The position numbers and the translations under genes are program-made. A stretch of DNA of 64,000 nucleotides from Candidatus Leptovillus gracilis (GTDB taxonomy: Bacteria > Chloroflexota > Anaerolineae > Promineifilales > Promineifilaceae), in contig JADJXA010000027.1 of NCBI GenBank assembly GCA_016716065.1, positions 1 to 64,000 of the forward strand, given 5' to 3'. Below the pieces are notes generated by a model that saw only the letters and a list, made by a program, of their open reading frames with translations, was not told the DNA's origin and did no database searches. How positions within the stretch are numbered: the first letter of the stretch is position 1; each line of letters starts with the position of its first letter. This document shows, piece after piece, positions 61,001 through 64,000 of the stretch.

Positions 61001-64000
61001 CCCCCTTCGCCCGAGGCGGCACGGTCAGCGGCCAGGTGGTCAATACCGGCGGCGCCGGTGTGCCCAACACCCTCATGCATATCGGCTCGCCCATCAGCGC
61101 TACCTTTACCAACGCTAATGGTGACTATCTCTTCCTCGAACAAGAGCCGAGTGAGAACAAAGGCTTGGGAATAGTACCGACACACCCGTATGTCAACTAC
61201 AACGGGGATGGTTTCCGCGTCTTTCCCTTGCCGCCCAACAGCTCCGTCGTTGAAAACTGGCTGGTGGAGCGCGTCGGCCGTCTGACAATCCACGCCCAAC
61301 AAACCATCGGCGGCCAGACCTTGCCGGTGGGGAACATCTTCTTCCGCTTGCAGGGCAGCGGCGTGGATCAACTCATGGTCACAAACCTAAGCGGCCAGGC
61401 ATGGGCCGACCTGGACGCCGGGACATATACCGTCACCGTGCTGCCTGAATTTCTGCCGCCCGATACCATCGTTGCCCCCACTTCACGCACTGTCGTTATC
61501 ACCAATAACACCTTTGTCAATGCGGAATTTGCTGTGACTCTGGCGCAATCGCTGGCGGTGGGCTGTGAAGTGGCCGGACAGGGTTTTCCCTGCACGGTGG
61601 AAGTGTACGACGCCGACGGCAACCTGGCAGCGACGGTGGATTTGACCAGTACCAACCCGGAGACCGTCATCACCAACCTGCCGCCGGGCAGCTACGAAGT
61701 GGTCATTATCCCCGCCGAACCGGGCTGGCCGGAAAGTTCCGATGTGGTGGTGCTGGATGGCAACACCCACGCCGAAGTCGGCTACCCCTTCAACCCCAGC
61801 AACCTGCAAACTATCGCCGGGTGGGCCTATTGGGATCGCTGTTACCCATTGGGGCAGCGCGGCAATACCAACTATTGCACCGAGACCAACATCCCCAGCA
61901 ACAATGACATTCCGGTGACGCTCTATAATGCGGCGGGAACGGTGATCAGCACGACGGTCACGGCCGTTGGCGCGGGCTGGACCACCGGCTACTACGCCTT
62001 CCCCAACCTGCCGGCAGGCAATTACCGGGTCGAAATCAACTTCCCCGGCGGCTTCGTCCCCCAAACGGCCACTTCTGCCTGGCGCAACCTGACCGGCTTC
62101 GGTTCGCCGGAATATCTCAACTTCGGCTACACCCGCACCGAAAACCGCCTGTTAACCGGCTACGCCTTCTACGACGTGAACAACAATGGCAGCTACGATG
62201 TGGGCATAGACGACCCCTTCCCTGGCGCGGCAATCGCCATCACCACTTTGAGCGGCGCGCCTATCGCCACGCACACCACCGCGTCCGACGGCTCATTTAC
62301 CGAGCAGCCGATCACCAGCGGCGAGTACCGGGTGGAGATGAATACGCCCGACCTGCAATTGACGCGCATCGCCATTGTCCCGGCGAGCGGCGGCATCCCC
62401 TGGGTGCAGTTCCCCCTGCCGCCCAACGATACCCGCCCGCGGGCCATCGTCTTTGTAGACAGCAACCAGGACGGCCAACTTAATCCGGGGGAACAGCGGT
62501 TGGGCGGCGTGGACGTACACCTGGTCAGCCAATCGTGCGGCGGGATTACCGGCCCCATCGAAACGAAAACGACCAACACCGATGGGCTGGTACTCTTTAC
62601 CAACCCGTTGACTGTGCGAGCGATGTTGGCCGCGCCCGGCAATCCGCCCGGCTGCGTCAAAATCGTCACTGGCAGCCTGCCGCCGGGCGTAGCCCCGGCC
62701 AACCTGAACGGCGCGGCTATGCCCAAAAACAGCGGCGTCCCCGTTCTGCTGCCCGTTTACCCACAAGGCACGCTGTTGGTGCAGACCTTTTGGGACGTGG
62801 ACGGCGACGGCATCCATGACAGCAACGAACCATACCTGAGCAGCGGCGCGGCGACGGTCGGCGGGCAAACCAAGAGCATCAGTGAATACGGAGCCACCTT
62901 TGTCCTGGACGAAGGCAGTTACAGCCTGAACGTGGTCGCTCCGGCCGGTTACACAATCAGCACAGCGCAGCCGATCAGCATCGTGGTCGGATCGGGGACG
63001 ACGACGCGCAAGGTGGCGGCGCGGGTAGCGGGCGGCATTAACGGCGCGGTCATCGGGCCGCAGGGGGCGATGGGCGGGATAACAGTGCGCCTGACCCACG
63101 TGGCGACCAATCAAACCTACGACACGGTGGCGGCGAGCGGCTGCGCAGGCTGGTGCAGCGACGCCTTCTACCAGTTCAGCAATCTGCCCACCGGCCAATA
63201 CCGGCTGAGCATTCCCACCCTGCCGCCGGGCCATCTGCTGGCGAGCGAGCCGGTGGTCAATTACACCGTCGCCGGGCAGAGCATCCAGCAAAACCTGATG
63301 CTCAACCCGTTGGGCCACCTGAGCGGCGTGGTCTACCTGGATGACAATGTGAACGGCCAGCGGGACGGCGGTGAAGCGGCCGCGACCGGCTATGTGGTGA
63401 GTTTGCTGAATGATGGAGGGCTGCCGGGGCAAACGGCCGTTCCCGACGCCAACGGTTTCTACCTGTTCACCGAGTTGAGCGCGGGCGTCCGTTACCTGGC
63501 GACGGTGGATTTGTACGTCAGCAATGCGGCCAGCCTGAGCGACAGCCTGACGGAAGCGCCGGGCTGGTTCCTGCCGGGGACGCAGCCGGTGCAGGCGAAC
63601 ATTGGCATTTACCAGGGAGGAACGGAGCATAACTACAACACGGTTTACGGCCGTGTCAGCAGCGGCGGCGCGGGTGTAGCCGGGATACGGATCGGCTACT
63701 TCCATTGGGTGCAAGGGCAGGGCTGCCAGCAGAGCAGCCCCATCTGGCAAAATCTGGAGACGACCAGCGACATCAACGGCGATTACAAGCTGTTCACCCA
63801 CATGCTGCCGGGGAACGGCTATGCCTACTGCATCACCGCCCGCGAGCCGGAGGGCTACCAGCAAAGTTATAACCCAGCCACCCCGGCCACAGGCTCCAAC
63901 TTCAGTTACACAACCACCGGCGGGGCCATCGTGTACCATCCCGGTTATTGGGGACGGGACATCACCCTGCTCCCGGCGGGGGACACTATGCAAGCGTTGA
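58063..64000 (+). CDS. Giant secreted beta-helix/PKD/SdrD-like surface protein (3' end outside window)
   Basis: The frame stays open from the ATG at 58063 (GAGGAAAC upstream) to the window edge, at least 1,979 codons. A signal peptide (about 1-32) precedes TYTVTTTADSGPGSLRQAIL, the CSLREA-like start of a right-handed beta-helix. The helix (about 30-600) repeats NRIGT-x-ADGVDD-x-x-ERN-x-ISGN-type coils. A PKD domain (about 708-790: VSYEWNLGDGSLAAG, HSYAAPGVYTATVSASN) follows, then many SdrD-B/CarboxypepD_reg-like modules such as INGRVWNDLDLDGILGIGEG and VFVDSNQDGQLNPGEQRLGG with EF-like Asp loops that bind calcium in relatives. It is probably a cell-surface or matrix protein; the anchor lies beyond the window. 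Confidence 0.85.
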   Translation, partial: MNRKRDSVLSLIVALLVVMVGLGRVTAVAHATTYTVTTTADSGPGSLRQAILDANANPGADTITFAIGAPGSQQTIQPTTALPTITGPVTIDGWSQGGSGYTGPPLIELNGALAGPQAIGLTLTAGSSVVRGLVVNGFAIGGSAGGIRLQTGGGNWIYGNYIGTNFAGDTRVANTRGIWIDGGSSNNRIGTNADGVDDVAERNVISANVEQNIWIYQPATTGNLIMGNYIGLNAAGTAAVGTNNQTVAAAGITVQEASYTVIGTDGDGQGDALEGNVISGSMLNINLTGTSNFNESHHNRISGNLIGTNASGTASVGIQAEGVRVYVAYDNLIGTDGDGVSDELEGNLISGNIDFGVMLQQTGSRNTVVAGNKIGTDITGMTAIPNGTISSPRAGILLGGYGHRIGTNSDGVSDDLERNLISGNTNVATYAIYFNNVPDPDAPPTIIAGNWMGVDATGLAALPNNVGISSTSYAPTTIRDNVISGHTHEGISTHTSNMLIIGNRIGVGTDGVTPLGNGQDGLYLSGNNNLIGGTGPGEANIIAHNGGSFYGGVRISNTGLSNTIRGNRIYANSQLGIDLRWPDGVNVNDPDDLDIGGNNLQNYPIITFAQSYANGTTVIQGVLDSNPNITFTLDFYYSSEADPSGHGEGEYYLGETSVTTDAEGDATFDVTLPATIPPNQFVTATATHADGGTSEFSLALPAGGVMDVPIQGLSAAHTTSGYSNDPVTFAASISAGTGVSYEWNLGDGSLAAGPFVEHSYAAPGVYTATVSASNNSSSAQAQTVVTIVEAANINGRVWNDLDLDGILGIGEGGLAGITVTASGPTGTIQTTTDADGRYQLFTPSPGLYTVSAAATNMSPTSASPIPIPMGEDGGTVVDFGLHETPPAGFGIIAGRSWVDLDGSGFPEPGEEPLAGLQGDIIGYQFPLQTITTDSNGLFSLLVPSNRTYLMWVFAAGFFPDERVFGTIWLSANAPLMNLHAPFARGGTVSGQVVNTGGAGVPNTLMHIGSPISATFTNANGDYLFLEQEPSENKGLGIVPTHPYVNYNGDGFRVFPLPPNSSVVENWLVERVGRLTIHAQQTIGGQTLPVGNIFFRLQGSGVDQLMVTNLSGQAWADLDAGTYTVTVLPEFLPPDTIVAPTSRTVVITNNTFVNAEFAVTLAQSLAVGCEVAGQGFPCTVEVYDADGNLAATVDLTSTNPETVITNLPPGSYEVVIIPAEPGWPESSDVVVLDGNTHAEVGYPFNPSNLQTIAGWAYWDRCYPLGQRGNTNYCTETNIPSNNDIPVTLYNAAGTVISTTVTAVGAGWTTGYYAFPNLPAGNYRVEINFPGGFVPQTATSAWRNLTGFGSPEYLNFGYTRTENRLLTGYAFYDVNNNGSYDVGIDDPFPGAAIAITTLSGAPIATHTTASDGSFTEQPITSGEYRVEMNTPDLQLTRIAIVPASGGIPWVQFPLPPNDTRPRAIVFVDSNQDGQLNPGEQRLGGVDVHLVSQSCGGITGPIETKTTNTDGLVLFTNPLTVRAMLAAPGNPPGCVKIVTGSLPPGVAPANLNGAAMPKNSGVPVLLPVYPQGTLLVQTFWDVDGDGIHDSNEPYLSSGAATVGGQTKSISEYGATFVLDEGSYSLNVVAPAGYTISTAQPISIVVGSGTTTRKVAARVAGGINGAVIGPQGAMGGITVRLTHVATNQTYDTVAASGCAGWCSDAFYQFSNLPTGQYRLSIPTLPPGHLLASEPVVNYTVAGQSIQQNLMLNPLGHLSGVVYLDDNVNGQRDGGEAAATGYVVSLLNDGGLPGQTAVPDANGFYLFTELSAGVRYLATVDLYVSNAASLSDSLTEAPGWFLPGTQPVQANIGIYQGGTEHNYNTVYGRVSSGGAGVAGIRIGYFHWVQGQGCQQSSPIWQNLETTSDINGDYKLFTHMLPGNGYAYCITAREPEGYQQSYNPATPATGSNFSYTTTGGAIVYHPGYWGRDITLLPAGDTMQAL

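Noticed and set aside
62293..63993. Long minus-strand open frame (566 codons) opposite the surface protein gene
   Set aside because: It is the antisense shadow of a GC-rich repetitive gene; composition is Arg/His/Gly-rich with no domain, and the plus-strand frame has clear protein modules.
1..64000. CRISPR arrays, tRNA and rRNA genes
   Set aside because: No regularly spaced direct repeats with unique spacers, no cloverleaf with a TTCRA arm and no rRNA segment were seen on either strand by eye.

Overview
The window looks like a chromosomal segment of a high-GC, mesophilic member of the Chloroflexota (Anaerolineae/Caldilineae-like). This is inferred from gene content: a BTAD/NB-ARC/TPR regulator, a KinB-type kinase next to a TrkA remnant, a tungsten-cofactor radical SAM maturase, a split ynjBCD-like transporter, and a giant beta-helix/SdrD-like surface protein. 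Phylum-level placement is an inference. Two sequence habits mark the DNA: the palindrome AACGGCCGTT is scattered in great excess through coding and intergenic DNA, and purine-rich GGGAGAC/GGAGA tracts sit at nearly every gene junction between 12 and 23.4 kb.

Layout. 0-3 kb: a decayed IS21-family element (istA/istB remnants). 3.1-4.4 kb: rpmB, rpmG and a COG0523 GTPase, a set typical of zinc-starvation regulons; the GTPase is cut off by a shrunken IS3-family element. 4.4-11.5 kb (minus strand): ArsR regulator, ArsP/YraQ permease, FmdE-like, TauE/SafE, ferredoxin, glutaredoxin, methyltransferase, thioredoxin-VKOR fusion, CcdA and small thioredoxin, followed by a W-cofactor maturase. Many of these are truncated or frameshifted, as in a decaying metal/sulfur redox island. 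12.1-23.9 kb (plus strand): TVP38-like membrane protein plus MerA/Lpd-like reductase, then a tightly coupled transporter operon (substrate-binding protein, two permeases, ATPase) interleaved with a halogenase-like flavoprotein, a YdjM-like membrane protein, a double SDR and a CDP-alcohol phosphatidyltransferase. Next comes a peroxiredoxin-like gene with an in-frame UGA at a redox Cys position, a candidate selenoprotein.

24.5-38 kb: an accessory region of small single genes (GNAT, DHFR-like, DUF2200, AlkZ-like, PadR/PNPOx pair, hydrolase, two unknown minus-strand genes, an XRE/membrane-protein pair, MDR oxidoreductase, P-loop kinase) with several pseudogenes, attC-like sites and a 124-bp MITE. 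38.2-45.8 kb: two signalling modules (kinase, regulator and TrkA remnant; NarX/NarL-type pair plus an extra receiver) and a CPBP protease with an extracytoplasmic domain. 45.8-50.7 kb: methyltransferase, second MITE copy, GH5 glycosidase, DUF7010 and CPBP proteins, TPR fragment and DUF1905. 51-54.5 kb: rlmN and a Cys/Met PLP enzyme, fold-back elements, and a second XRE/membrane pair. 54.6-64 kb: a BTAD regulator split at an 8-bp tandem repeat, a small conserved protein and the start of a secreted protein of about 2,000 residues or more that runs off the window.

No tRNA, rRNA or CRISPR array was recognised. Many frameshifts may be real decay or assembly error; internal deletions in several genes argue that at least part of the decay is real.
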